Assembly (NCBI RefSeq): GCF_004027225.2
Contig: NC_046358.1
Location: forward strand, 63,349,528 to 63,413,527
Reading direction: 5' to 3'
Source: Strigops habroptila
Taxonomy: Eukaryota > Chordata > Aves > Psittaciformes > Psittacidae
DNA length: 64,000 nt
In this document: positions 12,514 through 25,537 of the stretch, one piece after another
How the letters are laid out: every line of letters begins with the position of its first letter
Numbering within the stretch: the stretch's first letter is position 1
The notes under the pieces: model-generated
Told to the model about the DNA's origin: nothing
The model's database searches: none
What the model saw: only the letters and a program-made list of their open reading frames with translations
Translations under genes and position numbers: made by a program

Positions 12514-14089
12514 CTAGACATGGGAAATAGAAAAGAAAGAGGTCATAGAAATTACATTGCAAGCAAGTTACATTTCAAAAGTCAGAATAATGATAAAAAC
12601 CCAGTAAGTCAGGTATTGCAAACTGTTAACTACTTTATACACTGCAATTTCAGCAAATTTTATGAAGAGAATAAGTGCCTGTGCATAATGCTTCCTGTTT
12701 CAGAATTTGAATCCTGCTCAAGATTAGCAAATTATACACACAGCATATATAGCTGATTTCTCAGCATGCTGCACTCATTTCTACACAACAAAGGTAGGCG
12801 TGGGATATTTAGGTGAGGCTGTCTTCAAGAAAGCACTTTCCCAGTGCCACCTTTTCAAGTGTTTACAGCATTTTCTACATCTAGGAAAGTAGAAAACAGG
12901 AGAATTTCCAATTCTTATCCTCTTTCATTCTGAAAATATTCAAGTGTAATACTGTATCCTAGAAACCTTCCTCTTTTTTCTCTCCTAAACCAAAATCCAA
13001 GATTTTTTGAGGTGTTTCAATTTTCATATGATTGCCTTACCAGTAGGACCAGATACTCTAACAGCCTTTAAAAAATCACTTGCCACAGCTGCACTGCTCA
13101 GAATCCCGCCAAGCCAGGGAGCACCAACAGGTCTGCTGCATTTCATGTTTGGTTTCTAATTGAGCTATTGCGCAACCATCATCACCAATTATTTATCATA
13201 TTGTTAGTCAAAGCTGATCATGATCTGCACGTCATGAGTTCTAGTTTAAAAGATCAACACACTTCTCTCACTGTGTTTTTTTGACTTTGATACAGAGTTC
13301 AATTCTTTCCTATATTCGAAATAGTCTTATCGGATCTTTCTTGTTCCCATGTGGCAAAAAAAAACTTTGGCATGACTGCACGACTTTTACTCTCTAGTCA
13401 GCATTTGTTCATGTGAGATGCCAGTGTTATTGACAGAACTGCTTGCCAGATGACCTGCCAACACAAATATGGGTTCCATCAATGCACTTATTTTGTGTTA
13501 CTTAGGCTGTCTTGTTCCTTTGGATGGAAATGTCTTATTGCCACATCTAGGAAATTCAAAATTGCTCAAGGATTTGTAGCACTTACTGTGAACAACTAGA
13601 GCAGTTTTGTATGTAGCAGGTGGATGAAATTGTCAGAGCTTTTCTGGGCAAGGTGCATAGCTCAAGAGCCAGATATATCTCCTTTCCAAAGTTGGTTCTG
13701 TCTGACTGCTCCTGGAAGCCAGGATGTCTGTATATCACACATGGACACAGGCCAATTGCCATGTAATGCCTCACAAATAGTCCTTTTCCTTCCCCCGCCT
13801 CTTTTTGAGCAGCTTTGATTTCATTTGCAACTATGGAAGTTCACAGCAGTGTTTTGGATTGTATGATAGAATTTTGACTTGTCCTCCTAGCCCTATAAAT
13901 TTCAGACAATTTAAAGTAACAGACATCACAGACAAATAAGTATTAATATCTACATATAGTATAAAGGAAATCACTGGATCACATTTCCTCATATCCTGAC
14001 TAAAATCTTCCACAGTTCAACTCACACGCAGAAATAAATGAGAACTCCCTATATATTTCCATAACAGCGATGGTCATTCTGTATGTATT

Positions 14090-14255
14090 TAGAATCATAT
14101 CATAGAATCACGGACTGGTTTGGGTTGGAAGGGGCCTTAAAGCTCACCCCGTTCCAACTCTCTGCCACAGGCAGGAACACCTTCCACTAGACCATATCGT
14201 TCCAAACCCTGTCCAGCCTGGCCTTGAACACTGCCAGGGATGGGGCAGCCACAAA
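14090..14255 (-). mobile_element. CR1 LINE 3' fragment
   Basis: The minus strand reads the CR1 end in order: GCCCCATCCCTGGCAGTGTT, CAAGGCCAGGCTGGACAGGG, the GTGGAAGGTGTTCCTGCC block, GTTGGAACGG, CCTTCCAACCC and an ATTCTATGA tail, with a repeat at the extreme end. It is better preserved than the copies at 1635 and 5903. Confidence 0.9.
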
Positions 14256-17200
14256 TACACATATATTTGTCTGTGTTAACAGCACAGGTAACTAGTTTTT
14301 CTCTATTACACAGTCAATATTATTCAACAATAAGTGTGAGAGACATTGCTCAGTTTTTATTTCTATTTAATGCACATCTACAGAGTTACACTTCTATAGG
14401 GAAATTCTTGTCAAAAGACTACAAATTCCACAATGTACTAGATCCTTTAACTTCTACATGCTGTTTCTAAAGTAAACAGAAGTACCCTTGATTTATCTTT
14501 TCTTAGCACTATATACATTTAAGGTGGAAAACAGCTGCTTACTGGTGTATACATTATGCTAACATTGAGCACAACAATCAGAAGTTTTGCACCTCACTCC
14601 CATTAGAAGTGAAAATTGTCAGGACATCTTTAACATGGGTACCAAAAGACCATATTTTCTTTTCTTCACATTTCACAGGCATTTGTGTTGGCTGTAATGG
14701 AATTCCTCCGAGTTGAACATTCATCATGACCTCAAATGGCTGAACATCCATCAGAGGGAAAGGACTTGTTCTTTCAAATAGATCATTGGGGATGACAGAT
14801 GACATATTTAGATGTTAATTTCCCAAATCACCCTTTTCATCACATTACTACGGGTGCAGAATTTTACCTCACATATGCAGCTGCCTCCCAGGAGGGTATC
14901 ATGCTGGACATACCATGTACATTATTGTTTAGATTTTTCTTTGTTACGTGTTCTGGGGTCCTTCCTCTCTTAAAAAAACTATGCTAAAAGAAAAAAAAAA
15001 GTCAAGAAGTCTCCTTTGTCAAGATCTGGGGAAGATGTCTTGAAGTTTTCAAGTGCTGTTTGAAGTATTCCCTACTAGATAATTCTTCTGTTAAAGTCAA
15101 CTTCCTCGGGGAAAAAATCAAAACAGCTACTAACCACCACCAGTGGAACTTGTCTCTACTTGAACATCCTTTCTACATGAGAGCCAGTGCAGTGCTCCCT
15201 GAGCTCCAGAGAGCTGGAGGATGAGACCTGCTGTTAGAGCTCAGAGCATAGCGCCCACTCCAGGGGAGTCTGTCATGAAGAATAGAAAACTCACAAATGT
15301 GCTTAAAATAAGAAAGAAGCACAGAAACAGAAACTCAAATAGCAATAGCTCACTTTCCTCTGGTAGTATACAAGAATGTATTTGAATTTACAGTAGGGAG
15401 TGGAACTCCATTAACTACGCTCAGGCATATAGTGTTTAAGTTGATACCCAAATGCCTCCAAGGCAGCTGCAAGCGGCTGGTGAAGGAGACAGGTCTTGCA
15501 GGAGAGCAGTGCCCTTCTCCAGAAGTATCTGGAGAGCTATTCCAGGGATCTAAGTAGGCAATAGATGCCAATTTAAAGCAATTCCCAAAATACCTAGCTA
15601 TGTGCAAACAAAAAGAAGCCACATCTGCTTATCATTGCACTCTGAATTCTGCTGGGTTTTTTTCCTAGCACAGCTTATTTTGAAAGTGTTGCATTTTTCT
15701 GACAATATAAATACATGTTCTCTAGCAGAATCATCACTCAACTATTTCAGTTGTCTCACTTCCTTGTAAAACTGCAGTTTCTCATTTATATTTCCATGAA
15801 GTTGATAGGTGAAAACCCCTTGTGTATGCAATCCATTTTCTCAGCGTCAATGAGAGCAGCTCTGTGACAATTCATTGTGCCTCAGTTTTCAATACAGAGC
15901 CAAAATGATGTATTTATTTCTATTTAACTACAAACAAGATAAAGCATATCTAAGTCACATGCTTTGAGAAGATTAAGCAATGTAAACAAAACAGATTTCT
16001 GGTAAGACTATACAACAGAGGGAGCTAAAATACCTAAATTAATTGGAAACAAAATTTAGGAATACTTTTCCTCATAATGACCTTGTGAAACCTGTAAGTA
16101 ATAATCTACAGTAAGCTCAGGACAAAACATCACCATCTCCTAGTCATGTAGCAGACATGCATATGTTTGTATGAAGCATATGAGACAATTAAAAACTGAA
16201 ATTATTGGAGTCAGCTGCTAGGTGAGGCTGCTCAGGAAAATAAAACACTAAGGAGAAGCCCATATATCACAGACGTTTAGAACCTAGTGAGGCTAAACGT
16301 TTACAGGCAAAACTATATTTTAATCAATAATGACCACCATAAGAGAATCTAAGTAGTTCTAAATAATGCTTAGTGCACAGATACTCCACATGTGTGCACA
16401 CAGAATCATATATAATACCTAAAGTATAGCATGATATATAAACTTGATATGAATAATGTAGTAATTTATATATAAATGCATGTGTGTGTGCACAAGTGTG
16501 AGAGAAGAAAGAGACAACACAAGATTGCGATTAAATATCACCAGTCTAATTACAAAATTCATTTTTTAATCAGGTCATGCTTATGTCCTGGTTCTTATTC
16601 TTCCTAACTGACAAAATAAAAATAAAATTTAATAAACCATGTTATATTCAAAGGTATATTTACAGTATTTAAGGAAAGACCCCTATCTGATCATTTTATA
16701 AGTTCCACCAGGTGGCAATTTCCTAAGAGTTAGAGAAAATGGCGGCTTTGTTCTTTTTTGTATGTATTTTCCTGTTTTCTTCCAGAAGACACAGTCGATT
16801 TTGAACCAACTGTTATTACACTTGTCAGTGTTTAGATTTGAAGGTCACTGCAAGTTTTCTAGGGCATACACTGTTCTTTTTTACTAGGTTTGGGGTTTTT
16901 TTGGCAGTACCCGTTTCATATTTTCAAATACTCTGTGATTAACAGAGTAGACATTCACTTGCACAAAGGACAGTAGGGAAGCAATTTCCTGGTGGTTTTT
17001 TTTATCATTATTATTTATTTTTACCAGGAGTTGAATGGCCCTTATGTCTTAGATGATTTCCTAATGATGATAATAGTAGCAATAAAAAAAAACAATTTAT
17101 AGATGGCTCATGATGGCTTACAGGAAAAAACAGGAAAATTAATCAAATAAACTATTCACTGTGAAACACTTATTCTGTTCTAAAGTTGTACATGTCTGGA

Positions 17201-20200
17201 GTAGCCTATGCAGTATTTTCGAAAGTAAATCTTTATAATGCCCAGCCTATCAAGTACTCTAAATAGAAACAGAGCAGAGACAGACAATTCTACTGGCCTC
17301 TTTGCAGAGGGTGGAACAATAGGATTGACGCCAATACTTTTAAAGTTTGTATAGGTGTGTAATAATCCAAGACCAAAGCATTAAAAGCTATTTGATTACC
17401 CACAACTTTTTCAGTCTTTACTGGTTAAATGCAGCAATTCATTGTCTTCTTGTTTTATGCTTCACTCTTCTATTACTAGAATCTTTTGTATGAAAAAAAT
17501 TTAGAAAGAAAGTCAAAACAATAAAGTATTTTAACCATTAACAGAACATTGCATTCCAGTTTACATTTGTTACTATCTCTAAAGCTGTGAATACTCCCAT
17601 GTACCAGCTCCCCCTGAAACTCTGCTGGGCCTAAACAGCTTATGCTTAGACTAATTTTACTTCTATTTCACATCAACAGAGCGGAGAAAAATCACAACTG
17701 GCCAAAGAACAGCCTGAAATCTAAAGCTTATCAGATAGCATTTTTTAAGGCTTTTACAGCCATGGAAATCTTTAATCACTCCCATTAGACCTATAAAAGA
17801 CCTAAAAATAGCCCAGCAAAATTTTAAGTGTAGGTACCTTGTGACAAGCTAAATTTGCTCTGTAAGATCATTGTGTCTGCCAGATTTTCTAGCTTGCACT
17901 TTTTTCCTGTGTGTCTCCTTAGGACTTAAAACCAAATTAAACTAAAAAGAAATTAATTTAAAGTGCAGCTTAATTCCAGTGATAAGAGAACTAACCTGTG
18001 TAAGTCAAATGTATAAATCATCTATTATGGAGGATATGCAAGCATGTTCTGCGTACAAGGCAATTCTTCCACTGCCAGACACTTTTGGGTTATGAGAACT
18101 AGTGCAGTCGCAAGAAAGATTCTTAATAGAAAAGACTTTTGCAATTTTCTGCAGATAACAGAACTGAGACCTGCAGCTAAATACGTATGAAACACTTTGG
18201 CAATGCAAGAGAGCTAGTGAAATGTGAGGACAGATGGCATTCTGACATTACTCAAATGGCACTGTGTCCTACCACCACCACAAACCCCAGCTATTCAACT
18301 TTGAGGGTCACTGAACACTAAAATGAGTTTCCAAATGAGTCCCAGTTACAAATGCACCTGTCCCCAGTAATTTTGTACTAATCCAATAAAAACTGCAACA
18401 TATTAAGCATCATGAGTCTACATAATTCCTCTTTTATTACCTGTAGTAATTTAGCCTACTGTTTACCCTCTCTATTTTAGTAGAGGACATATATGCAAAG
18501 TGAATTTAAAGGGTACTTGTCTTACATTCTGCCAAAACAGCTATTTCTTTGCTAAAAATATCCAAACTTGTTATTCATACAGTAAACTCAGCAAAGTATG
18601 CCAACCAGGTTAAACTTTGTATGTATGTATAGATTTGTAAAATGAGGCCATGGAAATGGAAATTACATCTTGTCAGGAAAAAACAAAACAAGCTTTCAGT
18701 ACTATCATCAGCAAGTGACACTGCATTGCGTAAGAGAATGCCAGTGGAATCGGTAAAATTTTTGCTTTATGTGATTATCTGTTGGGATTTTGTTTGTAAC
18801 CGGATAGGTGTTCCCACAGCTGTCTACAGCTTCTGCCTCACTTTAATCATTTGGCTGATATGTAAAAGAAGAGGAAAATACATTCTGAAAAACATCTCCT
18901 ATTTTAGGAGTATATACCAATATAGCAAAATTTGTGCCTTAAAGAAGAAAAACTAAATTACACCTTGTACAATCCAGTTAAGAAATTTAACAAGTCCTAT
19001 TAGGTCTCCTCTACTCCATCCGTAGGTGTAGCTTTCGCTAATCCTGACTTTCAAAGGTGACAGAAATGCTCTATTTGCTTACTTGAAGTTAACTGGGCTA
19101 ATAATACAAACATTTTCTGAAGGCTAGTGCTGCCTCTAATGATGTAGTTAAGTGTGAGCTGCATATATATAAAGGATTTTGAGGACAGCTGAGTGCTGTG
19201 GGAAAGCTGTTGATCACATATTAGTGGTTTGGTACTGCAAACTCCAATGCACCACCATTGCAGTTTCAGTGGAAGCTGAGCAGGTTCAGTGCCTTACAAA
19301 AATGGGTGGGATTCCTGTAAGACATCCCTTGCCTCTAGATTTTTAATTCCCAAATGCAGCCTTTTTCTATGACCTTTCCAGTCTGAGATTTCCCTTAGAT
19401 TAATTTCCTACTCTGACACAGATTTTAAAGAAAGTTTGTGTAGTACTACAGGATTTCAGTCCTGAGTTCAGATCTCATGGCACTACAGTTAGGTCATGGG
19501 CTTACCATAAAGTTATGCTGCAGACATTTTTATAATTCATCTGATAGTGTGCTGTTAAGGTCCACAGACAGCTTTTGCATAAATATCTCAAGAGAAGTGG
19601 ATCCTAAAACCTTTATTTATATCACATAGGCGTGTACATGCTATTGGATATATTTAAAAGCATAAAAATATCATTGCTAAACTGCTTTCAAGGCATTTTA
19701 TTGCACCCAATACACCTAAACCTATATTACCTAGATAAAAGGAAAAGTAGAATAACCTCTAAAATGGCCGAGAATTACATTTCTTACTGAAGGCTCTATG
19801 TAGTTGTCCTAGAAATATAACTGAATTTGCCACATAAGACATCAAGTCTTTCTTGAATTATTGTGCCCTTAAATGACTTCGTTATAGACTTCTTGAATCT
19901 GCATCATTAATCATCTGTATTTCAATTACAAAGTTGTAATTTGTTGTTTGTTTAAGTCAAGCAAAAGAATTGGGGACAACCTGAGAAATGACTGGGTTTG
20001 GACATCGTAAAAGCTGTATCTACTTTTCATATCCCATAATCATTCAAAGAGCAGTTTTGTGGAGTATTGTCTATGCTGCAGACCTGATACAAAGCACTTA
20101 GAGATCAATATTTTCCTAATATTTTTTGGAAAGGCAGGATTAGCTCTACGATATTGTGCTGCCTCCCACTATGAAAAGTGTCCTTCAAATCTTATTTCTG

Positions 20201-21427
20201 AGTCCACTTTTGAAATCTGAAAAAGAGAGAGTAAACTCCAGCATGATTTTCAGGGTCTTCTATGGCTGTTTGTCAAGATGTTGCATGAACTTTATTTCCA
20301 GGAGATCTTCCTAAGTATAAACAACAGATTTTAAAATATTTTAGCTTATTTTATTTTAAAATATTTTTCACCCAGCACACCTTGAATACAACAGTCCTGA
20401 ATATGTACTTTGAAACTGCAGAATACCCTGCAGCTCCTTTCAGTAGCACCAGAACATTCTGTCTGTTTTGGATATTATACTTTTGACATACTCGTACTGT
20501 CATCTGCCAAGACCAACCCCAACTCATAGGCAATTTATCAGTCAGAGTACCTGAAGCATTACAAAGACGGAAACAGAGCACTATCTGACTCACCTATGCA
20601 AATCACAGCCTTAGGGTAGCTGAAAATTTATCACCTAGACAGTGCTGCTCACTAAAAAACAAAACAAAAACACCTCAGCCCTATCCCAAAAACCCACATC
20701 ACCAGCCCACCGAAACCCAGAAATTAAGGATAATATGTCAGAAAACATATAAGGAACAAGGCAACCAGTGTAATATTAAAAAAAAAAATAAAAATTATAA
20801 TGCATCTGCATGCCACTAACAGAGTTAACCACGCAAGGATGTCTCCGTCTCATCTCCCTATTCTGAATTCTTGCTTGTCACATCATAAATTGAAACTTAT
20901 TTGGATGAGTGCAAAAGTGTGGACGTGATAACAAGCAGCATGCTGAAAATAGCTCTCCTACCGTTCATTCAGTTGCCCATGCTACAATTTACATGGCCTA
21001 CCCCACACAGGGACAATAAGTGAAATAGCAGTTCATCAAACCTAAGAATACTGTGGTAAAATACAGGAATAACTTCATCTCCAAAAAATTACAAGTATTC
21101 TTTTAGGCCCTAAACATGTGAAATGAGTGAATACATTTTAGGCTTCCTTAGTGTTCATGTGCATTTAAAATATAAAGATGGGAACAGAGACAAATCAGGA
21201 TGGCAAGTAAAGCACAGTTTACATTCTGCATAGGAATACCAAAACTTTAGAAATACGCTATATTAACAAAGTTAAAAAATTAAAACTATCCAACTGCAGA
21301 GCACAGGTTGTACATCATTTGTACAATACTGCATAGCAGACAAGGTCCAAACTTCCATTTGTAATACATGCTAAGATATCTACCACATCAGTATTCCACA
21401 TTTCTCTAGAGCTCCTAGCACTTAAAG

Positions 21428-21441
21428 AAAAAAAAAAAAAA
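21428..21441 (+). repeat. A14 run followed by CCAA-rich sequence
   Basis: Fourteen A residues run into ACC/CAA-rich simple sequence. No retrotransposed gene is visible next to it. Confidence 0.6.
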
Positions 21442-22022
21442 CCAACCCACAACCAACCACCAAAACTTCTTCAATAAATAACATATACACTTTAAGACTT
21501 AAATAATGCATCTGGAAAGAAGCTGGGTTTTTTAATGACTTCCTAATAGACATTAAGTCTTGCTTGCTGCTTTTGGAGCTCTTGGATCAGCTTGTGTAAT
21601 ATAGAACATTGAATATTGCTGTAAATATTTAGGCATAACGTTATTGTTTGAGGATGAAGGGTCACCTTGACCAAGTTAAATTGGTTTTGGCACGTACGTA
21701 ACCACTTTACTGACTTTCAACAGAATTTCTATGCAAGTCAGTAACTTTGTTTTGAAGATTACTTCAAACAAAGCTACCTCATGTGCTTCTACTATTTTGG
21801 GCTCTAAATTCACATTGAAACAACTTTATGCAGCCCTACTGAGGCTAGTCTAATCTTAAAATCATGCTTTGGAGACATTTTTCCACTTTTTTCTCCCACT
21901 TGACTTGCAGTGGGAGTTAGGCATTTAACTTTTCTTTCTTTCTTTGCCGTTCTCTAGGGCAGTGCTCTGACACTCTGTGAGAGAAACCTGAAGGAATATG
22001 AACCACAGATTCACCAAATCAC

Positions 22023-22038
22023 TTTTTTTTTTTTTTTT
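22023..22038 (+). repeat. T16 homopolymer
   Basis: A run of sixteen T residues lies within the intron. Confidence 0.7.
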
Positions 22039-24883
22039 CAATTGTCTCATAATTTGGAACTGCAGCTATACTAAACTTCATGCCAGCCCAAATTATGACA
22101 TTATATTCACCATTGAAATGGAGAAGGCAGAGGTTGATTACTTTGAGGTTACCATTTGCACAAATGAGCTCAAGTTCTCAAGTACTGAGCTAGAAGCATT
22201 CTGGCATCTGTAATCTGTTGCACAGCAGAGGATGCCAAAATGTAAATAATTAGTTTGCAATGTATGGTCACTATATCATCCTGTATATGCCTTTGGTATT
22301 CACGCAATGCTACAGCAATTTATAATGAATTGCTGAAAACCACCAGACAAGCTGCAAAAATTGACGAGTGTGACATGCTACTAGATATTAAATATCTCCT
22401 TTCAAACCTTCAAAGGGACAAAACAGCAGCTGTAAAGTCCTCTTAACTACAGACAAACCAAAAGTTTCTTTTTTCTGTATCCACGCTTTCAGCTGATCAG
22501 TCTCAGAAATGTAATAGTTTTTCCATTACATGGTTCCCAGAGAGACCTTGAACTTGAACAATTAAGGGTTGTAAAAGCAGCATGAGTTATTCTGACTTGG
22601 ATCCTTGATTTAATAAAGAAATAACACGTAATTTAAACAGAGCAATATCAATATGAATCAGCTGAGAAGCTGGACTGTGTTTCTGTAAGGTATGCTATCA
22701 AGAAATTACTATGTTCAAGGACTGTGCAGTTCTAATGCATTTTTCAGAATGAGTCTAAAATCAGAAAATTATCCTGTAGTTCTGATTGCATATAAGATGC
22801 TTTTAAATGCTGTCAGCCTATTTCTGGTTTTAGTGTAAATCACTTCTATGCATTGATTTGTACTGATTTTTTTTAAACATGATTTATACTTCTTTATATC
22901 ACATTCCCTAGAAAGATCAAAATACCTTACCAGAAAATATTTTTTTTAAATGAACTTTCCCAAGAAATTTGGCACTTGGTTTTCCTAGTTATCCTTTCTA
23001 TACCATGTTCTTGTGTGAAATGTCTCTAACAAGCACACAGGTGTTATGGTTACCAATTATGAACACAGGTATACAACCTGCTTTTTTTAAAATTTATTTT
23101 ATTTAACCAGGAAGCACTCCAATCCCAGGGATGATTGTCCCCAAGTGATACAGGTATCATACATTTTATGATGTACCATTCAATGGATTTAAAGTAAGTT
23201 TGATATTTTCAGAAAGCAATTTTTAGCCTGGATGAGAACGTCTTTGAAATAACATATTTACCAGACAAATTATCATTTCTTCCCTGAAGGTGAAACTGCT
23301 GCTTATCAGACATGACAAGATTCATAAGTGCTGCTCCTCTCAAGTTCCCATTTTTACACATGAACACTTATTCAAGTAATCACACACATTTATATTCACT
23401 TAAAAATACTAGCTTGCTATATCAAAATGTGTATGCAAATTTAATTATAATAAATTAAAAACCACCAGCAAGCTATATATCTGTAGTTATGAATTAGTTC
23501 ATTTGAAAAGGAAGAAAAAGTCAAGGAAAAGATACTTAAGAATGGATGCCATCATAAAAAAAAGCCTTCTATAATACAGCTCAAGTGCAAAGTGTATAAC
23601 TCTGGACTGACTAGGATTCTTTGACAACCTATTTCACAGTAGCAGTTTTCAATGGTTTTTCAGGTAATGGACAGATTTATTATAAAGAGGTGTCAATGTG
23701 TGGAAGAAGAGGATTGCAGACCATTATTTTCTCTGACATTTTCACGGCATATGCCAAGAGCAGAGCAATGTGAGCGATGTCTATTAAAGAGGCAACATAA
23801 CTTATTCAGGTCCTTTTCAATACAGAGGACTAAGTGCTGGTTCTCAAAAGGCTGAAGCACGAAATACTGATAGATTTTCTAAATAGGAACTTTAAACACA
23901 AAATCTATGTGAGGACTATTCTGTGTTTCAGTCAACTATCAAAAAACCTAATTCTAGTCTCTACACTGTATTCCCATTTCCTTTGCTTCACTGCAGTAAT
24001 ACCTGTAAAACCAAGGAGACCTCAAATAGTTCAAAGGCTCTGACCCTACAACAGTCTTAAACACAGGTATAGTGGCTTGCTCAGCCTTACCCTTCAGTAC
24101 ACCTACACTTTCATGATGTATGCATAAACCCTTCCAATGTGAAGAGAAGGACAATAAGAACAAGACAGTCAATTCTACAGCCACATCAATTAGGAAAACT
24201 GTGCTCCTGAGATCCCAGAGTGAAGCTCAGTCTGCACCACCTACAAGAATCTGTTCTCCTGAAGAACCCAGAACCAATGATAACCTAAATGAGCACTAAT
24301 ATCCCCATGTGATGTTATTAATTAAAACAGTGCTTTGTTTCCAGAGGTAGTAACTTTTGGGAATGAAGGATTTTTTCCTATAAAACAGTTATTAAGGAAC
24401 TGACAATCATTAGTATTTTAAGAGTAGTAATGTGAGATCTAGTTTTATAATTCTACTCTGCTTTCTGAAATTATGTTTCAACTTTAATTACATACAGAAA
24501 GATTACTAATTTTTGGCTTCAGACTCTGTAATAACAGTGAGTATCAACAGCTGCCATATAAAAATCGGCTATGAGTTAGCAGTTCCTATTTATATTTCAG
24601 GAAGGAGTTCTGGAATTTAAGGAGGACATTGAAGTGTCCTTCAGCCATTCTTCTGTAAAACTTCCTTTTTAATTGAAAGGAAATTTTCATTTAAAGAAAT
24701 CACAGATTTCTTCTACATCTATTGAATCACTTGAATACATGAGCAAAATGCAACCCCTTAGGACAGTTGTTAATTACTGCATATCTTGACTGTATTAAAA
24801 TGCTTGAATTTATTGAATCAAAACATTTTTCATAATTTTTTTTTCTCATGTTTTCTCCTAAACTGCCCTTCCCAACTTGCACG

Positions 24884-24917
24884 ATTGGAATATGGCCTAC
24901 ATTGGAATATGGCCTAC
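24884..24917 (+). repeat. Perfect 17-bp tandem duplication
   Basis: The unit ATTGGAATATGGCCTAC occurs twice head to tail with no mismatch. The perfect identity suggests a recent local duplication by slippage in non-coding DNA. Confidence 0.9.
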
Positions 24918-25375
24918 TATCACTCATATAGATCCCTTTTGGCAAATTTGATTTGGGTCTCCCAGACTGTTCTATGTTTCCATATCAATATTTTTCACTA
25001 AGAAACCACATTAAGCAAAAACCACCTTACTGCTTATTTCTGTATTACTACAAACTTACTATCAGCGCCTGACAGGTAAATCAATGAATTAGCGTCCTCC
25101 TTTATTTTAGATGCAAATCCATCTTCCTTATAGACTTACTATGTAGACACAGTCCATTTAACAAATGATAAGCAGGATTTTGTTCCTCAGCAAAAATGTA
25201 GGTGTTTCCCAAGTTTTAAACAAAGTTTAGTGACATCAGAAACAGGCTTAGAATTATCCTCAAAATTCATCCTAATCTTTCAATGAATTTGAAATCCTCC
25301 TTAGTTACAGTTTGATGTTCTTACAGGACAAATTTCCAAAGACATTTAAAAAAAAGAACAAGATAGAAATCCTAC

Positions 25376-25537
25376 CTTGGTGCTTGTCACTTGAAATGGA
25401 ACTTTCGAGCCCTTTGCAACTGGAGTTGTCAGCTTAGCTGGTTTTGCAAGGATTAGATTCCTAGCAGGAGGCTGACTGTGCAGAACAGACGACAGGCAAA
25501 GCTGCACAGTCTCCTTCAGAGCTTTCAGCTGTGACTC
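25376..25537 (-). CDS. Internal exon (162 bp, phase 0), coiled-coil gene (LEKR1-like?)
   Basis: On the minus strand the acceptor is excellent (TTTCTTCTTTTCCCCAG) and the donor reads AAG|GTAGGA. Between them are 54 open codons in phase 0. The first part, ESQLKALKETVQLCLSSVL, continues the coiled coil encoded by the exon at 28295-28369. The second part is rich in Pro, Ala, Lys and Thr (LAKPAKLTTPVAK) and looks disordered. This is the longest and best supported exon of the gene. The coiled coil followed by a basic, Pro-containing tail suggests a structural protein, perhaps centrosomal or cytoskeletal, but that is inference; nothing in the sequence shows a reaction or partner. LEKR1 is my guess for the gene. 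Confidence 0.85.

Larger units (their letters stand above)
12514..25375 (-). other. Intron, about 12.9 kb
   Basis: This AT-rich sequence lies between two phase-0 exons. It contains a CR1 3' fragment (14090-14255), homopolymers (A14 at 21428-21441, T16 at 22023-22038) and a perfect 17-bp tandem duplication at 24884-24917. The open frames at 14578-14805 and 18642-18956 have no splice or homology support. Confidence 0.6.

Noticed and set aside
18642..18956. 104-codon plus-strand open frame
   Set aside because: Mixed hydrophobic and Lys-rich composition from A/T-rich sequence; no family features.
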